NCBI GenBank assembly: GCA_937875645.1
Contig: CALLXO010000085.1
Location: 1 to 6,143 of the forward strand
Length of the DNA: 6,143 nt
Source: an uncultured Clostridia bacterium
GTDB lineage: Bacteria; Bacillota; Clostridia; Christensenellales; CAG-314
Direction: 5' to 3'
This document shows positions 1 through 6,143 of the stretch, one piece after another; positions within the stretch are counted from its first letter, which is position 1; each line of letters starts with the position of its first letter. The notes below the pieces were generated by a model, which saw only the letters and a program-made list of their open reading frames with translations, had not been told where the DNA came from and searched no databases. Position numbers and translations under genes: made by a program.

Positions 1-2
1 AC

Positions 3-119
3 GATATGACAATACGCGAAATAGCCTTCGAACTAAACTTGCCAAAGTCGACGGTATGCGACACAATAGCTCGTGCCGAGGCAAAAATGAAAATCGTTTT
101 AGGAGGTACGCAAAAGTGA
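3..119 (+). CDS. RNA polymerase sigma factor, sigma-70 family (C-terminal fragment)
   Basis: Only the last 38 codons are inside the window; the start lies to the left. Read in the third frame, the fragment begins DMTIREIAFELNLPKSTV and ends LGGTQK before a TGA stop at 117-119. The pattern 'TIREIA..L.LPKSTV....ARA..K' is the helix-turn-helix of sigma region 4.2, the part of an alternative sigma factor that reads the -35 promoter element. The first helix is about TIREIAFEL, the turn NLP, and the recognition helix KSTVCDTIARA. Its stop overlaps the GTG start of the next gene by 4 bases (GTGA), and that gene encodes a membrane protein. This is the normal arrangement of a sigma/anti-sigma pair and supports the call. 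With only one helix-turn-helix visible, another HTH regulator cannot be excluded, and the sigma subgroup (ECF or other) cannot be decided. Confidence 0.62.
   Translation, partial: DMTIREIAFELNLPKSTVCDTIARAEAKMKIVLGGTQK
101..107 (+). promoter_or_regulatory. Ribosome binding site that fixes the GTG start at 116
   Basis: AGGAGGT lies 8 bases before the GTG at 116-118, inside the end of the sigma-factor gene. It is the reason for choosing GTG at 116 over the in-frame ATG at 56, which has no Shine-Dalgarno sequence and would overlap the sigma-factor coding sequence by 64 bases. Confidence 0.8.
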
Positions 120-772
120 AAAAACAAAAACCGCCTGTTGCCCGCGAAGAAAAAGATTTAGAAATACAGCAAGCGCTGTTGCGTTATACCTCTGCAGTTG
201 AAGCCCCACAAAACGCTCATTACCCCGCTTTGCATATATTAAGGCAGATTAAAGAAAATCGGCGCAAAACGTGGATAAGATATTTTGCCACGGCGGCGGC
301 GTGCTTAATTGTTTTGGTGATTATCGTGTTGGCAAGCAAAATGATACCCGATTTTGAGTCTCCTCTCACATATTCGGCGGCTTCCATTAGCCGCAGGGAT
401 TCGAGCATTTCTGACGTTGAAAACATCGAGGGACTAAAAATCATAAAAAATGAGGAAGTGGCTGACGTCAAGCAGTTTATAGACAAAAGCGGCGAGCTTT
501 TTGTCGTCACCATAGAGTACCTTTTTTTGGGGGATAACGGAATGGAAAAGCTTTTGGTGGTGGCAGATTTAAAAAAGGGATTGACGGATTTTACCGCATA
601 CAAAAAATACCCGGGAGACGTATTAAAACAAAAGTCAGAGCATAAAAATGGGGAATATTACACTTACGGTTACTTTGAAAGCGACGGTATCGAGTATTAT
701 ATGAGGTTAATTTCTTCTTCCAATTCAGACCTTAGCGCATATTATACGCTGCTAATCTCCCCTTCCGCCTAA
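116..772 (+). CDS. Single-pass membrane protein, probable anti-sigma factor
   Basis: The protein has 218 residues. I start it at GTG 116 because of the AGGAGGT site just upstream and the 4-base GTGA overlap with the sigma-factor stop, which implies translational coupling. Residues 1-53 are charged and probably cytoplasmic (K/R/E rich, ending ENRRKTWIRYF). Residues about 54-74 form one membrane helix (AAACLIVLVIIVLA). Residues 75-218 would lie outside the cell. The outer part has alternating hydrophobic strands (LFVVTIEYLFL, KLLVVADL) and many Tyr and Ser residues, so it may be a small beta-rich sensor domain. I do not recognise its family. Anti-sigma factors often have this layout: a short inner domain binds the sigma factor and an outer domain senses the signal. 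No zinc-binding His-x3-Cys-x2-Cys motif is present; the only Cys lies in the membrane helix. The role comes from position and topology, not from a recognised domain. Confidence 0.6.
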   Translation: MKKQKPPVAREEKDLEIQQALLRYTSAVEAPQNAHYPALHILRQIKENRRKTWIRYFATAAACLIVLVIIVLASKMIPDFESPLTYSAASISRRDSSISDVENIEGLKIIKNEEVADVKQFIDKSGELFVVTIEYLFLGDNGMEKLLVVADLKKGLTDFTAYKKYPGDVLKQKSEHKNGEYYTYGYFESDGIEYYMRLISSSNSDLSAYYTLLISPSA

Positions 773-921
773 AACCATAACGCATATTCGGCATCGATTA
801 GCCTACGCATTAAAAGCACTGTTTAAAAAAGTTTTTTGCATTTTTTTTTAAAATACTCGGACAAAAGACGCTTTGCTGTTGTTATAAGGGTATAAAGCAA
901 AAAGCTTAAGGAGGATTTAAA
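773..921 (+). promoter_or_regulatory. Gap before the VWA gene, possible weak promoter
   Basis: This 149-base spacer separates the anti-sigma-like gene from the VWA gene. It contains T tracts (832-837 and 841-849), then a candidate -10 TATAAG at 883-888 with a poor -35 CGGACA at 858-863 (19-base spacing). Neither box is convincing for the housekeeping sigma factor. If the VWA gene is a target of the sigma factor encoded upstream, its promoter would be here and would not match the housekeeping consensus. I see no GC-rich hairpin that would stop transcription between the two genes, so read-through is also possible. Confidence 0.25.
908..914 (+). promoter_or_regulatory. Ribosome binding site of the VWA lipoprotein gene
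   Basis: AAGGAGG sits 7 bases before the ATG at 922, a near-perfect Shine-Dalgarno sequence. It confirms that start and with it the signal peptide. Confidence 0.85.
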
Positions 922-2403
922 ATGAAAAAGAGAAAGATTGGTTTTTTGGTGATGGCACTGCTGCTTGTAACGATAACAGTTTTTTATGCAAGCTGTGACA
1001 GCAAAGACGACAGTTGGACGGACATGCAATACAACGCCGAAATAAACTCTAACGAATACAATCAAATTAACGAAAACCCCGTGACACTTGTTTCTCAAGT
1101 CCCAAAATCCACATTTTCGTTAGACGTAAACACTGCGTCTTATTCTGGCATACGCCGTGCAATCAACGAAAACCGCGGCAGCGGGATAATAAAGGACCAA
1201 GTGCGTATAGAGGAGATGGTAAACTACTTTAAATACGACTATCCCCTTCCCGTCCAAAACGAGCCGTTAAGTCTTAATGGATACATTAGCGAATGCCCAT
1301 GGAACACGTCGGCAAAGCTTCTCACAGTAGGCTTACGCTCTATGGACATTACAAAGGGAGAAAAGCGCAACAATTTAGTATTTTTACTCGACGTATCAGG
1401 ATCTATGGACAGTCCAGATAAAATAGGCTTGATGCAGTCCGCCTTTATTCTCCTTGCCGAAAACCTTAATGCCAACGACATTGTTTCTGTAGTCACCTAC
1501 GCAGGCAGTAGCGGCGTACGCTTAGACGGCGCGTCCGGTTCGGAGTGTGTCCGCATAACAAACGTAATTTCTGACTTGACGGCAGGCGGCTCAACAGGAG
1601 GAGCAGGCGGCATAAACACAGCGTACAGACTCGCTCAAAAGCACTTTATTGAGGGGGGCAACAACAGAGTGATTCTCGCTACCGACGGCGACTTTAACGT
1701 CGGCGTATCTTCACAAAGTGGACTCGAAACGCTTATATCAAATAAACGCGACAGCGGCATATACCTATCGGTATTTGGTTTTGGCTACGGCAACCTTAAA
1801 GACAATAAAATGGAAACGCTGGCAAACAATGGCAACGGTAATTACGCCTACATCGACTCTCTCACCGAGGCGCGGCGCGCTTTAGTGGAGGAAATGAACG
1901 GCACCCTCAACACCGTGGCACGTGACGTTAAAGCTCAAGTGGAATTTTACCCCGAAAAAGTTTATAGCTATCGCCTTCTGGGTTACGAAAACAAGTTGCT
2001 CACCAATGAGGATTGGGAAAATACCGAAAAAGACGCCGGCGAAATAGGCGCAGGACTTACAGTGACAGCAGTGTACGAAATCGTATTGACGGAAAGCGCA
2101 CAAAGCGGCGACTTCCTTAACGTTTCGGTTAAATATAAAAATCCTGACATAGCGGACAATACCGAGCGCATGCTTTCCCAAAACGTAGGCTTTGGCAATA
2201 TAGTTACCCCTACCGACGACATTAAATTTATTTCCGCAGTAGTAGAAGCCGCTCTCATTATGAGAAAATCAACCTTCAAAGGCACCGCAAATATAGACAA
2301 CGTAATTGCAAGGTTAAACAGCGTGACAAACCTTAACGACAACCCCTACAAAAAGGAATTTTTGCAATTGATGCTCAAATATAAAAACCAAATAAACGAT
2401 TGA
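922..2403 (+). CDS. YfbK-like von Willebrand factor type A domain lipoprotein
   Basis: The protein has 493 residues. Residues 1-24 are a signal peptide (MKKRK, then a hydrophobic stretch) ending in FYASC, so Cys25 is the likely lipidated residue; Tyr at -3 is unusual for a lipobox. Residues 64-110 (FSLDVNTASYSGIRRAIN, then VRIEEMVNYF.YDYP) match the N-terminal domain of the YfbK family. Residues about 150-325 are the VWA domain with a complete metal-ion-dependent adhesion site: D157-V-S159-G-S161, T225 and D255 (ATDGDFNVG). The remainder, to TPTDDIKFISAVVEAALIMRKS near 430-450, resembles the YfbK C-terminal domain (DUF3520). E. coli YfbK is longer, near 575 residues. VWA domains bind protein partners through a bound Mg ion, so this is probably a surface-anchored binding protein; its ligand is unknown. 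It follows the sigma/anti-sigma pair on the same strand and may be a target of that regulator or part of its sensing. Family assignment is firm, function is not. Confidence 0.88.
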   Translation: MKKRKIGFLVMALLLVTITVFYASCDSKDDSWTDMQYNAEINSNEYNQINENPVTLVSQVPKSTFSLDVNTASYSGIRRAINENRGSGIIKDQVRIEEMVNYFKYDYPLPVQNEPLSLNGYISECPWNTSAKLLTVGLRSMDITKGEKRNNLVFLLDVSGSMDSPDKIGLMQSAFILLAENLNANDIVSVVTYAGSSGVRLDGASGSECVRITNVISDLTAGGSTGGAGGINTAYRLAQKHFIEGGNNRVILATDGDFNVGVSSQSGLETLISNKRDSGIYLSVFGFGYGNLKDNKMETLANNGNGNYAYIDSLTEARRALVEEMNGTLNTVARDVKAQVEFYPEKVYSYRLLGYENKLLTNEDWENTEKDAGEIGAGLTVTAVYEIVLTESAQSGDFLNVSVKYKNPDIADNTERMLSQNVGFGNIVTPTDDIKFISAVVEAALIMRKSTFKGTANIDNVIARLNSVTNLNDNPYKKEFLQLMLKYKNQIND

Positions 2404-2463
2404 CGTCAAAACACAATAGAAAAACAGCAAACAATCTAATTCCATAGTACCTATATATTACTC

Positions 2464-2492
2464 AAAAACCCGTCTCCACCGGACGGGTTTTT
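2464..2492. terminator. Bidirectional Rho-independent terminator between VWA gene and asnS
   Basis: The stem CCCGTC (2469-2474) pairs with GACGGG (2482-2487) around a short loop. Five A bases precede the stem and five T bases follow it, so a T run follows the hairpin in either direction. It lies 60 bases after the VWA stop and 29 bases after the asnS stop, so one element can end both converging transcripts. Confidence 0.88.
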
Positions 2493-2521
2493 GTATGCTT
2501 ATTTCTATTAAATTATATCAA

Positions 2522-3916
2522 TTAAAATTCCGCATTGTTAACGGTACGGGGGAAAGGTATAACGTCACGAATATTTGTAACGCCTGTTAAATACATTAAA
2601 AACCGCTCAAAACCTAACCCAAAGCCGGCGTGTTTAGTGCCACCGTATCTGCGCAAATCTAAATACCATTGATAAATTTCCTTATCCATTTTTAGCTCTT
2701 CAATGCGTTTTTCGAGATAATCTAACCTTTCTTCCCTTTGACTGCCGCCAATAAGTTCCCCCACTCCTGGCACAAGCATATCCATTGCCGCAACGGTTTT
2801 TTTGTCATCGTTAAGTCGCATATAAAAGGACTTAATTTCCACAGGGTAATCAGTGACAAAAACAGGTCCTTTATAAATCTGCTCAGTTAAAAACCTTTCG
2901 TGTTCCGTCTGTAAATCGCTGCCCCAATGCACGGGATACTCAAACTTATCGTTGTGCTTTTCGAGCAAACTTACCGCCTTAGTATAGGTGATATGCGCAA
3001 ATTCACTGTTGACTAAATCAGTAAGCCGCTGTATTAAACTGTTATCTATAAAAGAATTAAAAAACTCCATCTCTTTAGGACAATTTTTAAGCACATAATT
3101 GATAGCGTACTTAACCATATCCTGCGCCAACTGCATATCATCATTTAAGTCAGCAAAAGCAATTTCCGGCTCTATCTGCCAAAATTCCGCTGCATGGCGC
3201 TGAGTATTGCTGTTTTCCGCCCTAAAAGTAGGTCCAAAGGTATAAATCTTGCCAAATGCCAAAGCGTAAGCTTCGCCGTTTAGCTGTCCCGAAACGGTCA
3301 AACCGGTATATTTGCCAAAAAAATCTTGCGAATCGTCTGCTTTGCCCTCTTTTGTTTTAGGAACATTATTTAAATCAATAGCAGTAACCCTAAACATTTC
3401 CCCTGCGCCTTCGCAATCGCTGGTAGTAATAATAGGCGTATGCACGTAAATAAAACCGTTTTCGTTAAAAAATTTGTGTATTGCGAAGGATGCTACACTT
3501 CGTACACGCATAACAGCGCCAATCAAATTTGTACGGGGGCGCAAATGTGCAATCTCACGCAGAAATTCAACGGAATGACGCTTTTTTTGCAATGGATAAT
3601 CAGGAGAAGAAAGCCCTTCCACCTCAATTTTTTCCGCCTTTATTTCGTATGGTTGCTTGTTTTGCGGCGTAAGCACCACCTTGCCCGTTACCACTAAGCT
3701 TGCGCCTACATTAAGTTTAGAAATTTGCTCATAATTAGCCAATGTTTGCGCTTCAAATACGATTTGTACGCCATTAAATGAGCTGCCATCGTTTAATTCA
3801 ATAAACCCAAAAGCCTTGCTGTCACGTATTGTGCGTGCCCAACCGCATACGGTTACGGTTTTTCCGTCGTATTCTTCAAAATGCTGATGTAGCCAGTTTA
3901 ATAAAGTTCTTTTCAT
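2522..3916 (-). CDS. asnS: Asparagine--tRNA ligase (AsnRS)
   Basis: The 464-residue class IIb aminoacyl-tRNA synthetase joins Asn to tRNA-Asn in the cytoplasm using ATP. Residues about 18-100 form the OB-fold that binds the anticodon ([21 protein letters not shown]). The catalytic core follows: motif 1 around 147-162 ending VHTPIIT; the AsnRS-typical CEGAGEMF at 168-175; motif 2 at about 226-252 with FRAE 231-234 and [26 protein letters not shown] at 331-345, which separates AsnRS from AspRS; and motif 3 GFGLGFER at 431-438. Length and all motifs are normal, so the gene appears intact and functional. The start is the ATG at 3916; upstream there is only a weak site (GAGG at 3928-3931, 11 bases away). 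The gene follows ftsZ on the same strand after 129 bases. Its presence suggests that the organism charges tRNA-Asn directly, although a transamidation route elsewhere cannot be excluded. Confidence 0.97.
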   Translation of the reverse strand: MKRTLLNWLHQHFEEYDGKTVTVCGWARTIRDSKAFGFIELNDGSSFNGVQIVFEAQTLANYEQISKLNVGASLVVTGKVVLTPQNKQPYEIKAEKIEVEGLSSPDYPLQKKRHSVEFLREIAHLRPRTNLIGAVMRVRSVASFAIHKFFNENGFIYVHTPIITTSDCEGAGEMFRVTAIDLNNVPKTKEGKADDSQDFFGKYTGLTVSGQLNGEAYALAFGKIYTFGPTFRAENSNTQRHAAEFWQIEPEIAFADLNDDMQLAQDMVKYAINYVLKNCPKEMEFFNSFIDNSLIQRLTDLVNSEFAHITYTKAVSLLEKHNDKFEYPVHWGSDLQTEHERFLTEQIYKGPVFVTDYPVEIKSFYMRLNDDKKTVAAMDMLVPGVGELIGGSQREERLDYLEKRIEELKMDKEIYQWYLDLRRYGGTKHAGFGLGFERFLMYLTGVTNIRDVIPFPRTVNNAEF

Positions 3917-3935
3917 AAATTACTATGCCTCAAAT

Positions 3936-3964
3936 ATTATTATTTCCTAATTTTGTTTTTGCAA
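3936..3964 (-). promoter_or_regulatory. Candidate promoter of asnS
   Basis: On the minus strand TTGCAA (3964-3959) and AATAAT (3941-3936) are separated by 17 bases, matching the housekeeping -35 and -10 at 4 of 6 and 5 of 6 positions. The -35 box overlaps the outer arm of the hairpin at 3961-4002. Against it, the expected start near 3929 would fall on the only Shine-Dalgarno-like GAGG (3928-3931) and leave almost no leader. The region is AT-rich, so chance matches are likely. Confidence 0.25.
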
Positions 3965-4002
3965 TATATCGTCTTTAAATAAAGACGTTTAAGATATATT
4001 GC
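3961..4002. repeat. Bulged inverted repeat (hairpin) between ftsZ and asnS
   Basis: Read on the minus strand, GCAATATAT, a six-base bulge CTTAAA, CGTCTTT, loop ATTT, AAAGACG and ATATATTGC make a hairpin with 9 + 7 perfect base pairs over 42 bases. It is not a standard terminator. On the minus strand it is followed by an A-rich stretch with no T run, and on the plus strand the following bases are only TTCTTTAT. In an ftsZ read-through transcript it would form in the leader of asnS. It could be an RNA processing or stability element, a regulator binding site, or a small repeated element. No T-box sequence typical of aminoacyl-tRNA synthetase leaders is visible. Confidence 0.7.
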
Positions 4003-4045
4003 TTCTTTATACTCAGAGAGATAAGGGAAAGTATTTTCCATGTTT

Positions 4046-5275
4046 TTATTTGTATTTGTCTCTATTTTTAAGATTTCTTAAAAAAGGAGGAATATTACTA
4101 TCATTGTCAAGAGTAAGGTTTGGCGAAGGTAGTTTGTTGAAACCGGTATTTGTCGCCGCAGTTTGCCTATCTTGTATGTACGTATTATTTGCTGTTTGTG
4201 TAAATTTATCGTCTATCCTGTTACCGTACAACTCCTTTTTTGCGGGATTGCTTTCGTGATAAGGTGTTTTTGCATAAAAGTTTCTGTTAATTTTATCCAT
4301 TTTCTCGTTTTTGCTGTCAAAACCTGTGGCAATTATGGTTACCTGCACCTCGTCATCGATGTCTTCTCTAATATCTGCTCCAAAAATGAGTGCAGCGGAA
4401 GGGTCTACAATTTCCTGCACCAAACTGACAGCATGTTGCACTTCAGCCATAGTCAGAGAAATCCCCCCGGTTATGTTGATAATAAGCCCCGTGCTGCCTT
4501 CAATTGTTGTTTCAAGCAAGGGACTGTAAACGGCTTGGCGCACCGCTTCCATAGTGCGGTTTTCACCTTTGCCAATCCCCAAACCCATATGAGCCATACC
4601 GCGGTTTTCCATAATAGTTTTTACGTCAGCAAAATCCAAATTAATAAGAGAAGGGAATACAATTATATCCGAAATACCCTGTATGCCCTGCCGTAAAACC
4701 TCGTCTGCTCGTCTAAACGCCTCTACTACAGTAATATCTTTACTAAAGTTTTGTGTAAGTTTGTCATTAGGTATAACAACCAGAGTGTCAACGTTTTTAC
4801 GCAAATTGGCTATGCCCATATCGGCATTTTCCATACGTCTGCGCCCTTCAAAAGTAAAGGGTTTTGTCACAACAGCAACTGTTAAAATGCCCATTTCCTT
4901 TGCGATAGCGGCAACTACCGGTGCGGCACCCGTACCTGTACCTCCTCCCATGCCTGCAGTAATAAAAACTAAATCACTACCTTTGAGCGATTCTCTAATA
5001 ATATCTCGACTTTCCTCCGCCGCTTGCCGTCCAATATCAGGATTTGCACCTGCTCCCAACCCTTTCGTAATTTTTTCGCCTATTTGGATACGTTTAGGGG
5101 CATGGGACAAAAACAAAGCTTGTTTGTCGGTATTAACGGCAATAAAACTTGCACTTTTTATGCCAGCCTGTATCATACGATTGACGGCGTTATTCCCTCC
5201 GCCGCCTACTCCTACAACTCTAATTTGCGCAACTCTCGAAGAGTGTTCTATACTGTCTTCATATCTATTTTCCAT
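4046..5275 (-). CDS. ftsZ: Cell division protein FtsZ
   Basis: The 409-residue tubulin-like GTPase polymerises at mid-cell into the ring that recruits the division machinery. The nucleotide-binding region starts [15 protein letters not shown] (20-34), and the tubulin signature GGGTGTG is at 110-116. The T7 synergy loop NLDFADV (212-218, with D214 and D217) completes the GTPase site of the next subunit. Residues about 225-320 form the C-terminal domain. A linker rich in Asn, Thr and Gln (about 322-393) leads to the conserved tail peptide [11 protein letters not shown] (395-405), the docking site for FtsA, SepF or similar tethers. Length and motifs are normal. The ATG at 5275 is fixed by AGGAGG 8 bases upstream. 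It lies 18 bases after the FtsA-like gene, so the two are almost certainly one operon. No convincing terminator follows it. Confidence 0.98.
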   Translation of the reverse strand: MENRYEDSIEHSSRVAQIRVVGVGGGGNNAVNRMIQAGIKSASFIAVNTDKQALFLSHAPKRIQIGEKITKGLGAGANPDIGRQAAEESRDIIRESLKGSDLVFITAGMGGGTGTGAAPVVAAIAKEMGILTVAVVTKPFTFEGRRRMENADMGIANLRKNVDTLVVIPNDKLTQNFSKDITVVEAFRRADEVLRQGIQGISDIIVFPSLINLDFADVKTIMENRGMAHMGLGIGKGENRTMEAVRQAVYSPLLETTIEGSTGLIINITGGISLTMAEVQHAVSLVQEIVDPSAALIFGADIREDIDDEVQVTIIATGFDSKNEKMDKINRNFYAKTPYHESNPAKKELYGNRIDDKFTQTANNTYIQDRQTAATNTGFNKLPSPNLTLDNDSNIPPFLRNLKNRDKYK

Positions 5276-5283
5276 TGGAATTC

Positions 5284-5289
5284 CCTCCT
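5284..5289 (-). promoter_or_regulatory. Ribosome binding site of ftsZ
   Basis: AGGAGG on the minus strand, 8 bases before the ftsZ ATG at 5275. It lies in the 18-base gap after the upstream FtsA-like gene, so the two genes are probably translated from one messenger RNA and ftsZ initiates efficiently by itself. Confidence 0.85.
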
Positions 5290-5293
5290 AATA

Positions 5294-6143
5294 TTAATTA
5301 TTCTTTTGTTTAAAAGCAATATCCATCAAGCCGTATGCTGTAGAGTGCTGAGGATTGTTTGTTAACGGATTGTTTGAGATTGCAGTTTTTACCGTCTTAT
5401 CCAACATAACAGAAAGACATTGAGCGCCGCCTTTAATGTATGTTAAGCCCCCTCCCGTTAAATATACGGGAGTGTTGCTGTCAATGACGTATGGACACAA
5501 CTGCATGCACCTGTTTAAATAATCGGCAATATCTTCAATACGTGCTTTAACAATATTATTTGCTTTCTCCGCATTGACAGATAAACCTTTTGACAACTTA
5601 TAAGTATCCTCTATATCAAATTCTAAATTGAGATTGATTTTGCTTATCAATTCCTCAGCAGATTTATAATCCATATTGAGCATCTCACATAAGTCCGCAG
5701 AAATATGACCACTGCCGATAGCAAAAGACTTTAAAAAAACAATGCCGTCACCGTAAATCAGCATAATATTAGTACAAATGTAGCCGACGTCTATAAGTAT
5801 AATATAATTGTCTCTCATTTTTGCATCAAACAAAAACCAGCTTTCTGCAAGGCAATTGGAAACAAACTCCGTCTTAGTTATCCCTATTTCCTTTAAAATT
5901 TTTGCCATCTTGTTAAGATAATTTACATCTGCGTATGTATAAGAAATAAGACCGGTAAGTTTTGTTCCCACTTTTCCTATTGGGTCCATTGTTTTAATTT
6001 CGTCGTTTAATAAATAATAAATAGGTGAGCGATTTATTGCTCTAAATCCAATATTGTCTTTGTAAATATTTGCTTTGTTAAATATCTCCAACAAATCGAA
6101 TTTATCAAACGTTGATACACCGGCAACCGTGGCACCTAAAACG
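5294..6143 (-). CDS. FtsA-like actin-family cell division protein (C-terminal part)
   Basis: The frame is open to the window edge, so the start lies to the right. A TTG at 6094 is not the start, because FtsA-like sequence continues upstream of it (LGATVAGVSTFDKFD). The 282 visible residues, counted from 6142, contain the end of the FtsA-specific 1C (SHS2) domain with DPIGKVGTKL at 53-62. The actin-type phosphate-2 region follows, IDVGYICTNIML at 117-128, and the adenosine-binding LTGGG at 228-232. The fold ends with STAYGL (267-272). FtsA binds ATP and links FtsZ to the membrane. Two things are odd. The phosphate-2 motif keeps D118, G120 and T124 but lacks the usual GGGTTD. The protein ends 10 residues after the core, without the C-terminal amphipathic membrane-targeting helix of FtsA. 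A PilM-type relative is possible, but the position 18 bases before ftsZ and the DPIG element favour a divergent FtsA. Confidence 0.82.
   Translation of the reverse strand, partial: VLGATVAGVSTFDKFDLLEIFNKANIYKDNIGFRAINRSPIYYLLNDEIKTMDPIGKVGTKLTGLISYTYADVNYLNKMAKILKEIGITKTEFVSNCLAESWFLFDAKMRDNYIILIDVGYICTNIMLIYGDGIVFLKSFAIGSGHISADLCEMLNMDYKSAEELISKINLNLEFDIEDTYKLSKGLSVNAEKANNIVKARIEDIADYLNRCMQLCPYVIDSNTPVYLTGGGLTYIKGGAQCLSVMLDKTVKTAISNNPLTNNPQHSTAYGLMDIAFKQKNN

Noticed and set aside
56..115. ATG at 56 as start of the anti-sigma-like protein
   Set aside because: It has no ribosome binding site, lies deep inside the sigma-factor coding sequence, and adds a 20-residue stretch with no hydrophobic or domain character. 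GTG at 116 has AGGAGGT and the GTGA overlap.
463..470. Palindrome TGACGTCA, also at 2401-2408, as a regulator operator
   Set aside because: One copy is inside a coding region and the other starts with a stop codon. Two 8-base matches in 6 kb without promoter context are not evidence.
821..849. A6-G-T6 followed by nine T bases as a terminator after the anti-sigma-like gene
   Set aside because: The palindrome is only A-T and has no room for a loop. It is more likely a bent AT tract.
1..2403. Higher GC in the left half as a sign of horizontal transfer
   Set aside because: Hand-counted 60-base samples ranged from about 38 to 53 percent GC on the left and from 30 to 43 percent on the right. They overlap too much to support transfer.
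4026..4039. Small hairpin (GGAAA/TTTCC) just after ftsZ as a terminator
   Set aside because: It has only five pairs, is AT-rich, and is followed by CTTATCTC without a T run, so it is too weak to call.
3917..4045. T-box riboswitch before asnS
   Set aside because: The spacer is too short, and neither the conserved T-box sequence nor a terminator/antiterminator pair is visible.
4683..5291. 202-residue open frame on the plus strand opposite ftsZ
   Set aside because: It is the antisense of a strongly conserved gene, has no ribosome binding site, and its sequence reflects the ftsZ codons. The other plus-strand frames over ftsZ and asnS are dismissed for the same reason.

Overview
The window looks like a chromosomal piece of a low-to-moderate GC Gram-positive bacterium, most likely an uncultured member of the Bacillota/Clostridia. 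The evidence is the strong AGGAGG-type ribosome binding sites, an FtsZ and an asparaginyl-tRNA synthetase of the kind found in that group, a lipoprotein-type von Willebrand A protein, and an ftsA-ftsZ gene pair. TGA, TAA, GTG and ATG are used in the standard way. The assignment is inference from protein character, because no database search was possible.

Layout. Left part, plus strand (1-2403): the last 38 codons of a sigma-70-family RNA polymerase sigma factor. This overlaps by 4 bases a GTG-started single-pass membrane protein (116-772) that is probably its anti-sigma factor. After a 149-base gap comes a 493-residue YfbK-like VWA lipoprotein (922-2403). Right part, minus strand (2522-6143, reading right to left): the C-terminal 282 residues of a divergent FtsA-like actin-family protein, then ftsZ 18 bases downstream, a 129-base spacer with a large bulged hairpin, and asnS. 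The two halves converge on one compact bidirectional terminator at 2464-2492.

How the genes work together. The left half reads as a cell-envelope signalling module: sigma factor, membrane-bound partner made by translational coupling, and a surface VWA lipoprotein that may be a target or a sensor. The right half is the division core: FtsZ forms the ring and carries a normal C-terminal peptide ([11 protein letters not shown]) for binding FtsA or SepF. The FtsA-like partner encoded just upstream is unusual. Its phosphate-2 motif is degenerate, and it stops right after the actin core with no room for the usual membrane-targeting helix. asnS is a housekeeping gene in the place where many spore-forming Clostridia and Bacilli carry spoIIGA-sigE.

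No RNA gene, insertion sequence, CRISPR array or phage gene is visible. I found no clearly new multi-gene system. The points most worth a second look are the tail-less FtsA-like protein, the hairpin before asnS, and the sigma/anti-sigma/VWA module.
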